Shown one piece after another: positions 35,571 to 48,152 of a stretch of 64,000 nt of DNA (position 1 is its first letter; each line of letters starts with the position of its first letter). Origin of the DNA: Rostratula benghalensis. Lineage: Eukaryota; Chordata; Aves; Charadriiformes; Rostratulidae. The translations under genes were made by a program, and so were the position numbers. The stretch lies in the NCBI GenBank assembly GCA_013399305.1, contig VXAI01000083.1:1414101-1478100 (forward strand), read 5' to 3'. The notes beneath the pieces are model-generated. The model saw only the letters and a program-made list of their open reading frames with translations. It did no database searches and was not told where the DNA came from.

Positions 35571-38500
35571 AATGGAAGAGACTTATTACAGCGCCATGAC
35601 CATCATTGGATGAGTTCCGATAACTGGATGCATCCAAGCTCAAAACATCACTTCAAAACAAAGCACATTTTACCAATTAAAGAAAGTGTCAGAGAAAGCT
35701 TGTCTTTTCTTTACAATTTTCTGCCCCACCTGGAGCATAAAATAATTTACCACCTTTAACACAAATAACGCCTTCAACCTAAAACTTTTCCACTTTTGAG
35801 ACAAAGGTGCAATAAAACCTGCACACAAGGTACCAGCCCACAGAACAATGCAGCTGCTGGTGCAGGGCTCCCTGGTCAGCCAGGGCTCATAGGATTTGAC
35901 ATGAACCATGGCTCCTACAGGTGTTAAAGCCCTAGTACGTTTAGAGAATATCTAGGAATTTGCTAGAGTACATCTCTAAAAAGTCAGAAAAGTGAGACAC
36001 GGTATCATAAACCAGTGCTTTCTCATGTAATGATGTGTTAATGTTGTGTGTGCCAATTACACTGCTCTTGGTTTCAAGCTTGCTCATAGGATTGAAGTCC
36101 ATTGGCCAAGAAGAAACATCTATACACAATGGAGATTCCAAAACAGTAGGTAACAGTAAGAAATAGCTTTCCTTATTCTATTAAGGGTGCTTAGAGTTCA
36201 AAGTTTTTACTTAGGAAATTAAAATTTGCTTGTTATATCAGGTAAAGTAAGAAAATAGGTATGCTCACGTGCTGTGATTCTCCTTTCAAGAAATTATGTA
36301 TAAGAGAAAGTACACAACTTATACTTACATACAGCAAAAATTACCATACTTCCCCCACCAAAGCAGGGGAATGAAGACTGATCTCCCTAGGGAGGCCAAC
36401 ACGATGTTAATGGGGTTTGGCCAAGTTCTAAGAAGATTTTGTTATTGGAACAGAAGTTCTAATTCATGTTTGGTATGGGGACAAAAGCCTGGATAGGCAA
36501 AATATCAAGAGGAGTAAGATAAAGAATTTGAAAGAAGATCCAGTTGAGAAGAACTTGCCAAGATAAGCCTCGCTGGTGTTGAAAAATTCCCTCCCAGATG
36601 GCTACTCTCAGGGAAGAGTCCTCCATGACCCTCAGTGTGTTTCCACACACAAGACCGACTTCAGGGTGCTCATACTCTAGTCTAAAACAACACTAGTCTT
36701 ACTAAAATTTGCAAAAAATATTATTTTCCTTCACTCCTATGATTTACATGCAAGAAAGTAGAAGTTGCTCATTTTTCCCCATCTACTATTAATTTCAACC
36801 TGCTAGCGTATGCCGAGAAGACTGCTTCTTCCTCATAAAAGCCAGTCCAACACTTCTTGTTTACTCAAGTACTGAGACAGCATCTTCTGTAGCCCTTTCA
36901 GGGACAAGCAAATCCAACCAGGTATGAGTCTTCAATTAAAAAAACCACTCTGTTCAAATCACATCCTATTTTAAAACAACAAAGATGGGTCAACTCATTT
37001 TCCTCAGAATGCTGCCTTAAGTAGAAGTCAAGAGTCACTGTACAGGTTTTCAGTCATTATTTGCCAATTTACTAATATTGATGTGATGATTTAGGAGAAA
37101 CTAACATTCCGGATCATTTGCATGAATAAATGATGTTCTTGCCTACAAACCCAAACAAGGCAATTTTCAGCTAGGCCTAGTCATTTCTGTTAATAAAAAA
37201 CAAAACGAATCCCCACTTTATTTTCCATAGAAAAGAATCTCCCTTATACAGTAGCGGTATTTTCTCCATTTTCATACAGAGTTTCTTAAGACATTTCTCA
37301 GACATCCCATGGGCAACCGTTCAATGCTTTCCCTGGCTGCAGCCTTGCATACAAATCAAATCATCCCCAGCATACAGTACGCCTGAGCAGACCTGCTTGG
37401 TATGCCTGACAGCAGTGGGATCTTAGCACCACAGCAGCCATAATAAGGATCCAACCAGTGCCCACCTCTCCTTCATTACTATCAATAAACCACAAATATT
37501 TATTAATGGGTAGAAACTTAAAGATTAGCTCTAAGTCATGATCAAACAGGAAACCAATCTCTCATATCATCTCTTGTCCATATTGATGCAACACCCATAA
37601 ACAAATTTTGTAGGTTAGCCTTGCCATAGCAACAAAATGCTATATTATGGAAGAACTTACTTTAACACAGATTTGACTTTCCATTACTCCACTGCTCAGT
37701 GAAGATCTGCATGCCCTGGTTCACAGCACTTAAAGAGCTGTGATACCCAATCACCATGTGCAGCATTCACATGAGGAACATCAGATGCAGAAACCAGAGA
37801 GGATCCCTGGCAGGATTCCCACCCTCCTTATGATGTCATCTGGAGAAAAACCATGTGATGTAAGCAAAGCAGATGTTGTCCACAGAAGGCGACTAAATGT
37901 TCATGGACACTGAGTGAGGGGAGAAACATGCTCACGTGGGAAGAACGTAGTCCAGCTTTAAAAAAAAAAAAAAGAAAAGAAAAGACAAGAAATCCCAGTT
38001 TTGTTTTGGACAAAACAGTAATTATTGAGTATTGCAAATGACACGCAGGAATCTTGTTTACTGCAGGTACATGCTACACGTTAGTGTTCACCCGCAGTTC
38101 GATCTACAGTACCGCCATTTGTTTTTCCATACTTGCCAAGAACAGGGGAAGGAAGGGAGAGGAGATAAGCAGAAGCAGATCCAGCTCAAGTAACTACTTG
38201 TGCAGGAGGAAGAATCATCATTTTTTGGCATGTCTAAGATCATAGGTTATCAGAAGTAAACTAAGAGATACGTTTTGCACCAACGCCAGAGTTTAACCTG
38301 ATGAAGAACAACCAACAAAGCTCATCAGCCAAGATCCTGTCTCTGTTAGTGGAGAAATGCCATTGGGGGTGGGGGCCACACGTTTCGGTTGAGTTGGGAC
38401 CCAGGGATTTTACTCTGCAGAATACTGCATAGCACCCCCCTGAGCAGAATGTCACCACACCAAGCTCTCATATAGAGAATTTTTCACACTGTTTTTCTTC

Positions 38501-41500
38501 CAGTGTTAAAAGTGTATTTGTGTTGCTTCTAGAAAACTATGTGTATGCAGATCTCATCTCACCCAAATCAAAAAAAGATGCATTGAATGTTTTCCTTATA
38601 ATAACCCAAAAGCTCAGACACCCAAGCTGACTTCCATATTTTATTTCAAAGGAAAAACAAAACCTAAGTCTTGGCAGATCTGCACAAAAATGTAGCTTCT
38701 TTGTAGCTCCACATTGAGGATTTTTCCTAGGAAAGCATCTCAAGTACAACCGTTTCTTTTCAAAGCGTTGACAAACATTTCCATGGTTCCTGACTTACAG
38801 TGGTGGAAGGTCAGCAGCTCAGTTCACATTATTTGGGTCTCTTTTCCACAGGCAAAAGGTCTCACTGAGCAACTCAGCTTGGAGACAATGATCCATGAAG
38901 AGACTCACGGCTTTCCTAGAAAATAAAGTCTGTCTAAATCATTTAAGCAGGATAACATGTTCTTCCTTCGTGGAAAAAAAATGTCATTCACAGCCTGCCT
39001 TATCTTTGTTATGAAAAAAAAAAATGCCTTTCATTCAAGTTGCAGTACAATGATCTCGTCCTACCAGTACTAGACATTCCCTCTCTCTGAGGCCATGTCT
39101 CCTAGCATTGGGTCTCCAGCATGAATAATTGCTCCTCACAGGCCTGGCAATGGGCAGAGCGCAGGTTTTCTTGACATCTCTACAGCAAAGTCAGACTTCA
39201 CCCCGGCGGGCTCTGTTCCCTCATTGCGGGTGGGCAAGCTCAGCTGAGGAAATGGTGCATTGCAAGAGTAGGTATCAAGTGAGCAGAGATTCTCAATGTG
39301 GTATGACACAGTCCTACAGCAAACGTTTCTGCCAGGAACAATCTATCGACCAGTGGTGAAGCTCTGACAAGGGACTTCAAAATTTCCTCATCTGCCCAAT
39401 ATCAGGGCACCCTGTCTGCCTGACCTGTGGCCACCTCTACAAGCTGGCAGAACCTTAGTGTGCATGAATCAGACTCGCTGGCTGTCACTCTGTGTTTGCA
39501 TTCTTCTCTTCTTTATTCCCTAGAATTATCTCACGACTTTAGCTTTATGTCCCTCCTCCAAGATTAGCTAGAAAGAGAAGACATTTTTGGCAGAGTTAAT
39601 AAAAAGAAGATGAAAACAGTTGGTTAGTTAACAACAAAATAATAACAAAAAAGTAGGTCAGCTGTAACGGATTCACATCATACCCAATACATGTATAATG
39701 CAACCCAGACAGAATGGTTCACACTTCTAAAATACCTGCACACCCCTCTTTGTTGGTGTGTTAACTGATATTTTGACATCTGGAATTTGTAAACTGAAAA
39801 GAACTTATACGTAAATGAAAGCCTTAGTTCAAGCAGAAAGCTGGCACTTGCCGTAGCACACACTGCTGGATTGCCATCACTTTTTTTATGATCGATCATC
39901 GCCCTGGCCTTACAGCACATCACACACAAGTACTCCCGTGTCAAGACACCAAAAGAGCTTTTTCCCAGTACACCAGCATCCTGCCCAACACTGCAGCAAG
40001 CTTCAGGGCAGCTTATTTTTCAGGGCCAGGCTGCAACAAAACAACAACTTTCTGCCTGCTTAAAAGAAACCTCCTGGGTGAACGTCTGTCTCTGCTCATG
40101 TCCTCGGTCTCTAGAATATACTTGGTTATTTGCTTTGTTTTCATGATATTTAAGATTAAGTTATTACATTTCCAGATATTTCCCTGTAGACATTTTCTTA
40201 AATAGCTTACGTTGAAATAGTAATAATCCTTCGGATGGTCCAACTGATTGTTCACCTTATTTCTTTTCACTAGGGTAGGTCTGTAAATTAGATCTCTCTT
40301 CTCCAAAGTTTTCTTGGATGAATGGTTTCATTAATAAGAAAAGAAGCAGAAATCGATTCAAGCATTCAAAAGGCTTCAAAGAAAAATAATTTCAAAGCAA
40401 AAAGAATTTAGGAAATTTCAAAATCCAGGGGGGGAAAAAAAAAAGAACTTTATCTCTTTTCTATAAATCCTAGCTTAAAAAATAAGGGGAAATATATACT
40501 GTAGGTTAAATAAAGTTGCCAAGAAATGCAAAATTTCAGTTAGATATACCGATTTTCTAACACTTCTTTCCTGATGATGTCTTTTTAAGATAACTTTATC
40601 CTCTAAGCCACTAAGAATTTTTGTTTGATGTTTTATTTAAAATTTGCCTTTCTACTTTCATCCAAGCACTAAATTGCACATGAATTTTTATCTTTGCATC
40701 CCAAATAATACTCCTCTCCCTGTGATGCTCACACCCTTGGAAAACAGTTATCAGGGACGCCTTTGTTAGCCCTCTAGCCTTGCTGAGCATCTATGTTTCT
40801 GGTTCTCAATGGTTTTGTGACTTCTGCTGAGGAGAAATGGTGGCTGCAAGGTGTAAAACCAACCCTTGCTAAGAGGTAACTCCTTGTAGAAGAGATGTGG
40901 GGATGCACACCCAAGAAAGGAGAATTCAGAAGGAATTTGTATTTTATTGACTCTGCTGATGAGCAGGACCTTCCTATCACAACATCTGCGAGCAAACACT
41001 TTTGCTGAATAGTCTACAAAGTGTCACTAGCAGCAAATCATCCTATTCTTAGCTCCACCTAATTTGTATGGACACTTGAAGGCATGTGCTAGGGCGTAAA
41101 TCATTAACAGTACACAATTGATTCATGTGAAATTTAAGTTAGTTCACTCCGAACTCAAAAAAATTACCACTGCAGCATTTTTATAAAATGTCTCTTCCCT
41201 TGAGAAGAAAGCATCTAAATCAAGCTCGGTTTCAGGCCACAAAAATTAATGATAGGTATTCTCATCTCAACATGCAGGAAACCCAGCACATAAATCCCCA
41301 CATCAAAATGAGGCTCAAATAATTTTAAGCATTACACAGGCCCCAGATTCAAAATTTAAATTAAAAGCTCATCTAAACTAGGAAAACCTCTTCAGTCTTA
41401 CAACCTTTCTTTTTTTTTTCCTTAAAAATAAAGAAAAAAACTTAAATAAAAGCAAATGCAATAAAATGGTCAAAAGAGCATAGGTTTATCATGGGCTCAA

Positions 41501-42927
41501 GTCCCATCAGGGGGTGCCAGGAGGGACCCCCTGAAACACCAGACACCCATGGGTGCAGGGCCACAGGCAGTGGACAGAGCACCCAGGTCTGTGTTCTTGA
41601 TGATGTGGCTTCTAAAGGTGGGATTTGATTGAAATGGTGAATTAAAACTTGTCTTTCTCTGCTGGTGACCCTCACCCATGATGGTGGCACTCGGGCAGGA
41701 GGGGGCCTGGGCACCCACTGCGGTGCATGCCCTGATCACCATCCCCAGGGGACGGCATCCAAGGGAGTCCCAAATGTCAGCACTGACCAAATGCTGTTCA
41801 TCACTTCCTCCCCAGCACCATCCTGCAGAAAAACACCCTGTCTTGCTCATTTAGACAGAGGCTGGAGGAGCTGCTTTCATGAATAGATCTGTGGGTGGGT
41901 GGCACAGGGTGTCCCAGCAGGATGGGAGGGGGGTTCCAGCACTGGCAAGGCTTAATATTAAGAACATAATCTCTAAAGATGAGCTCAAAATCATGGACAT
42001 GCACCCACCTAAGTGCCAATATCATTAGAAAAGGTTGATATCTCCTGTTTTACAACCTGGAACCAATTAGGTCCACAAATTCCTGAAGAGAGAAACCTTC
42101 CCCCGCACCATCACCACCTCTGAGAGGATGGCACGGCTCAGACCAGGCAGCAGCTCTACCCCAGTGCTAGGAAGAAGTTTCCCAAAAAGCATACTTCTAC
42201 TTCAAAGCTACTTTCTAGAGCTGTTTCTCCATATTAACAAATTATTTTTGACAGAAAAAAAAAAAAAAGGAGGTAACTGTGTCCCAGCTGGGAAGAAGCA
42301 TCACAACAAGGGTATTTTAGAGTTCAGTGGGAAGTGTGCTTGACTCAAGCCAAAATAAACTACAGACAGAGCCAGCCCCGAAGCATGAGAGATCCTAGAA
42401 GGCAGCTTTCCCAACAGCACCATGAGGAAGTGATGCAGAGGGAGCAATATTCAATCAAGCCAGCGAGAATTGTTTTTGTGTTACAGGAAGCGATTTGCCA
42501 AGTGCTAACAAATAGGCTCAGGAGCATCCCAGATGCAACCAGGCACTGGGAACTGTAGCAGGTAACTACTACTATTAATTAAATCCAGTCTCACCACTCT
42601 CAGTCCCAACTTGTTCCTGCACAAGGCCACCCACAAAAAGCAGAAGCCAATCAGGCAGCAAATACCGGTACGAGTCACCCAACAGGTACCCGAATTATTG
42701 TAGTCATGTATTTTAAAGGTGAATTTGGGTATCTGACACCTGACACCCTAACCTAAGGCACTTCTCTTACTCCTGTGTGTTAAATCAGAGTCAAATTTCC
42801 TCGTGCCCTGTTTATCAAAGCCAGTCCTTGAATCACCCGTCTTTTACACAGCCAGCATCAGCAACCCATCCACATTTCCTCTGGAGGAAATTCCTTTCCC
42901 TGCCTTTTACATAAAATAAATAATTTT

Positions 42928-42937
42928 NNNNNNNNNN
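42928..42937. other. Assembly gap (10 N)
   Basis: Ten undetermined bases. The round length suggests a placeholder gap of unknown true size. It sits at the left edge of an AT-rich candidate regulatory block. Confidence 0.99.
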
Positions 42938-43129
42938 GTTAATTTGTATTAGTTTTGCTACATTTTTTCCAGTCTCATTTCTAGAATCGTTTCACCAGAT
43001 CGTTATTTGGCAACACTGACCTGGGGCAGGGTGTAGGGCATGCTCAAGGCAAAGCAGGGCTTGACCCTGCACAGCCCCACAAGCTGGTGCCTCCCCACTC
43101 CAACCGTGCCACACCAAAAGGAAAATCAA

Positions 43130-44270
43130 TTTGTGATTTACCAAGTTAATCAAAACTTCAATTGATCCACTTTGTATTTTTTTTCTCTTTACTTTCCAAC
43201 AATTTAGGGCAATTTTTTTTAATTAAACACAAAGGCCATTCCACGTTTTAGAAAATTAATCACTTTTGGCATTTATTAGTTATTCATTTCTGTTTAAAAC
43301 TCATTTTATAATTCATTAAAGAACCTCAAAAATTAAATTCTTAACAGCCCTAGGCCCAAAATGTTTAAGTAAGAAAATCAAGCACAGTAATAAATAGCAA
43401 AATATTAATTTCGCCTGTAGCTTTTCAAATGTTTATTTGCACTAATTAATTTGAAACCAAGTTTACATTGCCTTTGTCAGTAGTTTGTTGGGAACTTTGT
43501 TATGTTACTAATTTCCTCAAATCTGCCCTTCCGGTGGCATATTCCTCACTGACAGCCATTGCCAGTGCATTTAAATTAATTCTTTCAGCTATTTTTGAGT
43601 TCGATCATTTTCCACAAGGCACAGAAAATTAGTAAGACTGCTAAAGGATACATTCCCAGTTTGGTGCAGGGGGAATTAGCTAACTGAAGCTGATTAATAA
43701 TGCTAGGTAGATTTTCTGCTCCCCCTTGTGCACCGTGGAGCCCGAGCAGTGCGATGAAAGCACTTTATTTTAGACCTGGCACAAGTGATCACGTATTTGG
43801 TGTCAGAAGGAAATGTATGTGTTCCACACAGAAGCAGGCCCTGATATAAATAAGCATAAATCAAGAAATAAGAAATCCCATGCACCTCAGAGAAGCCTCA
43901 ACTAAAAAGTTATTATAGTTTAACACCACCCCCACCCCCCAGCCCTCACAGGAGACACGGTGACACCAGGCAGTGGCATCTTGTCACTGTCCTTCAGCAA
44001 ACCAGATAATTGCTTCAACTTGACACAGCAAGCTCTTAAATAACTTTTATTCTTAAACAATTTAATAGGAGCTTTTCTATGGCAGAATTTGCTCCAGATG
44101 CTGAGCCCTGGAGTATAATAGCATATTAAATTGCAATAAATTACTTAATCAAAATAGTAAACATTTATGGAGGTGTATTTACAAGCATATAGGTATCTAA
44201 GCCACTTTTGCTAAAGTAGAGTTCAATAGCTTTGAAAGATCACTAAAAAAGTACACTTGATCTCTATTTT
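43130..44270. promoter_or_regulatory. Candidate noncoding regulatory block (AT-rich, TAATTA-rich)
   Basis: About 1.1 kb of mostly non-repetitive AT-rich sequence with repeated TTAATTAA, TAATTA and ATTTAAATTAATT-type motifs, interrupted by a short C-rich stretch near 43927. No coding frames longer than 60 codons. Of all the intergenic DNA it looks most like an ultraconserved developmental enhancer cluster. This is judged from composition and motif density only. Confidence 0.3.
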
Positions 44271-44654
44271 GACCTCAAAGTATCTGTGTTTATCTCAAAA
44301 AATATGTCTATTTCGTGAACTTTGAGGCTTTTGCTCTAGATCAGAGTTTTCACTTTCGCCTCTTGTTGCTGTTCCCAGATCAGAAGCTTTTGTACTTGGC
44401 TGCACCAATTTCAGGTCTTGATGAAGAGCAGATAAAGTATGAGAAAGAGGTAACTCCAGATCCAAGGATTGCCCAAATACTTCTGGGGTACCATATGAGA
44501 ATTCCATCCCCTTCTCATACCACCTCCGGGCTCTGCTGCCATCCTGTCCATGCTACACTTCATCCTTTTGTCCTTCCAATGTGGTCAATACTTGGAAAGC
44601 CTTGCCAAAGGGATTGTGAACCCTGTTCCTTGAGATGTTCCTTTGAGAAATCTG

Positions 44655-44746
44655 GTCCAGATGGAGGTCCTGTCCGTCCATGGCAGGGTGGTTGGAACCA
44701 GATGACCTTTAAGGACCCTTCCAACCCAAACCATTCTATGATTCCG
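44655..44746 (+). mobile_element. CR1 LINE 3'-end fragment
   Basis: The stretch CATGGCAGGGTGGTTGGAAC, then a GATGACCTTTAAGGACCCTT-like segment and the terminal ATTCTATGATTC motif match the 3' end of avian CR1 retrotransposons. CR1 copies are 5'-truncated and end in short ATTCTRTGAT repeats with no poly(A). The left boundary is uncertain. Confidence 0.8.
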
Positions 44747-45019
44747 TGGCTCAGAAGCTTGTCCCTGAGGAGTGCCCAAACCCCCTCCACAGGCAGGTGC
44801 CTTCGCCTGCTTTTCCTCTCCTTCAGTGGAGAGCAGCAGAGCGCTGGCTGTGGGACAGCACGGCTCTTTCAGCGAAGCCCTTTCAGCACAGGCCTCTGGG
44901 ACCTGAACACCGAGGCGATCCCACACCCAAACAGCCGATTGCTCTCAACAGCGCAGCCGCAGGTTAAAAAAAAAATAAAATAAAACAATTTGCAATTGAA
45001 TTCCAGTATCGTCTTCCTT

Positions 45020-45260
45020 GCTGTGCACCCTCCGGCCGTAAGCGGGGATAAAGGCCCCGCGGGAGGGCTCCCAGCCCCGCCCGGTGCCGGTGCGGTTTGG
45101 TGTCTCCCCCTGCCGGCCGCGGGAGGGAGCGCAGCGGCTGGCGGCACCGAGCCCGTCCGGCGGCAGAGACTGCCCCACGGCCACCGCGACAGCTCCGCCG
45201 GGCAAGTCAGGCTTCAGCGGGCAGCCCCCGCCTTAAACACCCCCGACATAAATATACGCG
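45020..45260. promoter_or_regulatory. Isolated CpG island with flanking TATA-like motif
   Basis: About 240 bases very rich in CpG, with a CCCCGCCC GC box near 45075, lies between CR1 fragments in AT-rich intergenic DNA. Just to its right a TATAAA reads on the - strand (45264-45269), about 30 bp from the island edge, which would suit leftward transcription; a weaker ATAAATATA reads on the + strand near 45249. No exon of a known gene is seen. It is a candidate promoter of an unannotated transcript. Confidence 0.4.
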
Positions 45261-45584
45261 GAATTTATACGCGCCAGTATTCAGTGTTTTGAGGGCGCTG
45301 TGTGTCCGTACCGAACCGTACCGATTTCTCAAGAGTGATGAAGAACAGCACCCTCTTCGCACAGCAGCCCCCACGCCGTGCTTTACTCCTGCAACTAGAG
45401 CAGTTTTCTCACCTACATCGAGCCCCCAAGAAGCAGAAGACAACACAATACCCGTTTCAGTTATGAAGACCTCTGAACGTGCCTTAGGGCTTTTGGTGCA
45501 TCCAGCTGCCAGATTAGCAATGCACTGTGCCGGTACCAGCGCTCCACAAACGCAGCTACAATTGCCCCTGAGGTAAAAGCAAGT

Positions 45585-46143
45585 ATCATGGAACCCTAGA
45601 ATTGTCAGCGTTGGAAGGGACCCTCTAAAATCATCCATTCCAACGCCCCTGCTAAAGCAGGATTTCCCAGAGCACGTCACTCAGGACTGCATCCAGGCAG
45701 GGCTTGAAGATCTCCAGAGAAGGGGACTCCCAAACCTCCCTGGGCAGCCTCTGCCAGGGCTCTGTCACCCTCACCAGAAAGCAGTTTTTCCTCATATTTG
45801 AATGGAACTTCCTTTGTTCCAGCTTGTGTCCATTGCCCCTCATCCCATCACTGGGAACCGATGAAAAAATTCTGGCTCCATCCTCCTTCAACCCACCCCT
45901 CAGATACTTGCAAGCATTAATAAGGTCTCCCCTCAGCCTTCTCTTCTCCAGGCTGAAGAGTCTCAGCTCTCTCAGCCTTTCCTCATCAGGGAGATGCTCC
46001 AATCCCTCCAGCATCTTTGCTGCCCTACACTGGACTCTCTCCAGTGGTTCCCTGTCTCTCTTGAACCGGGGAGCCCAGAACTGGATGCAGTATTTCAGTT
46101 GTGGCCTCACCACTGCAAAGTAGAGGGGGAGAATGACCTCCCT
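45585..46143 (-). mobile_element. CR1 LINE fragment (reverse transcriptase 3' end plus 3'UTR)
   Basis: The - strand has a continuous frame (46113-45652, 153 codons) that reads as the C-terminal part of the CR1 ORF2 reverse transcriptase, with typical stretches such as [27 protein letters not shown] and [18 protein letters not shown]. It runs into a CR1 3' end at 45585-45660 (on the + strand GTTGGAAGGGACC). The element is heavily 5'-truncated, so it cannot move on its own, but the surviving frame is undamaged, which suggests a fairly young copy for the region. Confidence 0.92.
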
Positions 46144-47756
46144 AAATAGACCTCCTTTAAATTAAGGGTCCAGCCCTTTGCAGTTATCCCAGCAGACACC
46201 AGGACACAAACCCAGCTGCTGACAGCCACAAGGACCAGAAAGGTACCTGTTCAGGAACAAAGAAATTCACACGATTAGCCAGTATTAGGGCATTAAACTT
46301 CATTGTTTAGACAGTGGGATTTGGCATAGTATTGCTAAGGGCTAGCATGCTGTGGATGCCAAAAAAAAAGAAGAAAAAATAAAAATCACAAGAACCCACA
46401 GCAAATTGGCCATGGAATTGCAGAGCAACAGACCCACAGGTCGAGCCACAAGCACTGGGTAAAACCGTCCTTAAGGGACCACAGAGCAGCAAGGAAGAAA
46501 ACTGACCTCCACTGCAAGTTCTCTTCTCTGTCTTTCAAGGAGCCTACAAGAAGCCCCAGCCTCTTAAAGAGAAATTCCCCCAAAGTTCTGGGGGAGTTGT
46601 TAAACAAAAAATACAGTTAAACCTGTAATTTGGCAAATATACCAGCAGACAGCTGCTATGTCTTCCTGCTACATCAGGCAAAGCTGTGGTTGAAGTGGAT
46701 GGCAGAGCAGCAGCACACCTGCTGTGGCACCCTCCTAGAAGGGCCCCCTAGTTGGTAGCACATCTTCAACTTCACTTCATACAGACAAGGAGCAGTCTAA
46801 AAAGCAGCTCTCAACTCAGTATTTCTGCTAGAACCGGCGTATCATTTAGCTGTGGTGGCAGTCCTTACCTCCCACATGCCATCATCAAGGTGTGTCACTG
46901 AACAGGTTATGGTCAAGGAGAAACCTATTCCTGTCTCCTTAATGTCCCCGTCCTTCAGAACCCAGCACAGTAACACAGCTGTTAATGATGTGACCTTGTA
47001 CTGGTGACTACCTCTGGAAAGCTACTCAGCTGAAGTAAGTACACCCCAAGTACCTTTGAGAGCACTTGCTTCACCTTAGAACATTTTCTACCCCATAAAA
47101 GCACAGAAGACAGACATGGGAAGGTGCCTCTTACAGTTATAAAGCTTGAGAGATGACACACCTTTACAGGAAAGCAAAACAAGCAGGATGCAAATGGTTA
47201 TGGCACATTCTGGAGCCTCCATTCCAACGCTTGGCTTGCCAGTGAGTGTTGTCAGAAACCAAAAGACAGACATCCGATGAGTAAGGTTGTGTTTTAATCC
47301 ATCCCGTCTCTTCTCCCAGCAAGAACATCTTTGCCAAGCATACAGGAACCCACTGCCTGAGACTTTGGAGTTTTCAAAGCTTTTTCTGTTGTGTGAGAAT
47401 TATTTTAAAGTAAACTTTTTGTCTAGCTCAGTTATTCTTTCCTGCATGCCTTCTTCAATTAAATTGAGGAAATCACTACCATTTCATAAACTTTTTCACA
47501 CCATCTCCCACATGGCTTCAGTCACCAACTCTGCCCCAGCTCCAGGCACAGCTTTGCAGTTTGCTCTCCAGCTGTGGGAGTCCCCAGTACCACCACCACC
47601 ACTCTGCCAGGTCCTGGCCTGACCTTGGGCACCCCCCAGTCATGCTGCAGGCTGGCACTGCGGGGCAGGGGCAACCCAACAGCCCTCTGCCACAAAAACC
47701 TTGGTCTTCATTTAGGTCCTGCTTCTTCTTTCCTATTTCAGGAATTAAAAAATTCA

Positions 47757-47880
47757 ATTAAAAAATTGAAAAAATACCCTCCTCTCCCAAAAAAAAAAAA
47801 AAAACCCCAAAAAACACCCCCAAACCAAACACAAGAACCCAACAAAACCCAAACACCACAACAGGAAAAAAGAAACCCCA
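47757..47880. repeat. A/C-rich low-complexity tract abutting a CR1 fragment
   Basis: A run of A followed by irregular AAACCCC, CAAAC and AACCC units. It ends directly where the CR1 fragment at 47882 starts. Same style as the tracts near 2395 and 35392. Confidence 0.8.
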
Positions 47881-47881
47881 A

Positions 47882-48152
47882 ACCTCAGTGAAGCACTTGA
47901 TCAATGGGTGCAAGCTGGAACATAAGAGGTTCCACTTAAATATAAGGAAAAACTTCTTCACAGTGAGGGTGATTGAACACTGGAATGGGCTGCCCAGAGA
48001 GGTGGTGGAGTCTCCTTCTCTGGAGACGTTCAAAACCCATCTGGAGGTGTTCCTGTGTGACCTGGTCTAGGTGTTCCTGCTGTGGCAGGGGGATTGGACT
48101 GGATGATCTTTCAAGGTCCCTTCCCATCCCTGATAGTCTGTGATTCTGTGAT
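47882..48152 (+). mobile_element. CR1 LINE 3' fragment
   Basis: Translates to the end of the CR1 reverse transcriptase ORF (NGCKLEHKRFHLNIRKNFF, then EHWNGLPREVVESPSLETF) and continues into the CR1 3'UTR (GGATTGGACTGGATGATC, then TTCCCATCCC), ending in the terminal TCTGTGATTCTGTGAT repeat. Strongly 5'-truncated. Opposite orientation to the CR1 copy at 45585-46143. Confidence 0.92.

Larger units (their letters stand above)
29561..42927. other. Intergenic, no gene recognised
   Basis: Long AT-rich stretch without a recognisable exon. AT-rich clusters with homeodomain-type cores occur at about 30880-31270 and 32760-32900. A (GTAT)n repeat is at 35146, A/C-rich tracts at 35392-35570 and an A-rich run near 37958. 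A small unexplained frame sits at 31347-31565 on the - strand. Confidence 0.65.

Noticed and set aside
45652..46113. 153-codon frame as a host gene
   Set aside because: Its sequence is the C-terminus of the CR1 reverse transcriptase.
18268..47195. POU octamer sites (ATGCAAAT or reverse) at 18268, 22601, 23172, 37116 and 47188 as an autoregulatory array
   Set aside because: About three to four are expected by chance in 64 kb of this base composition on both strands, so five scattered sites are not a signal.
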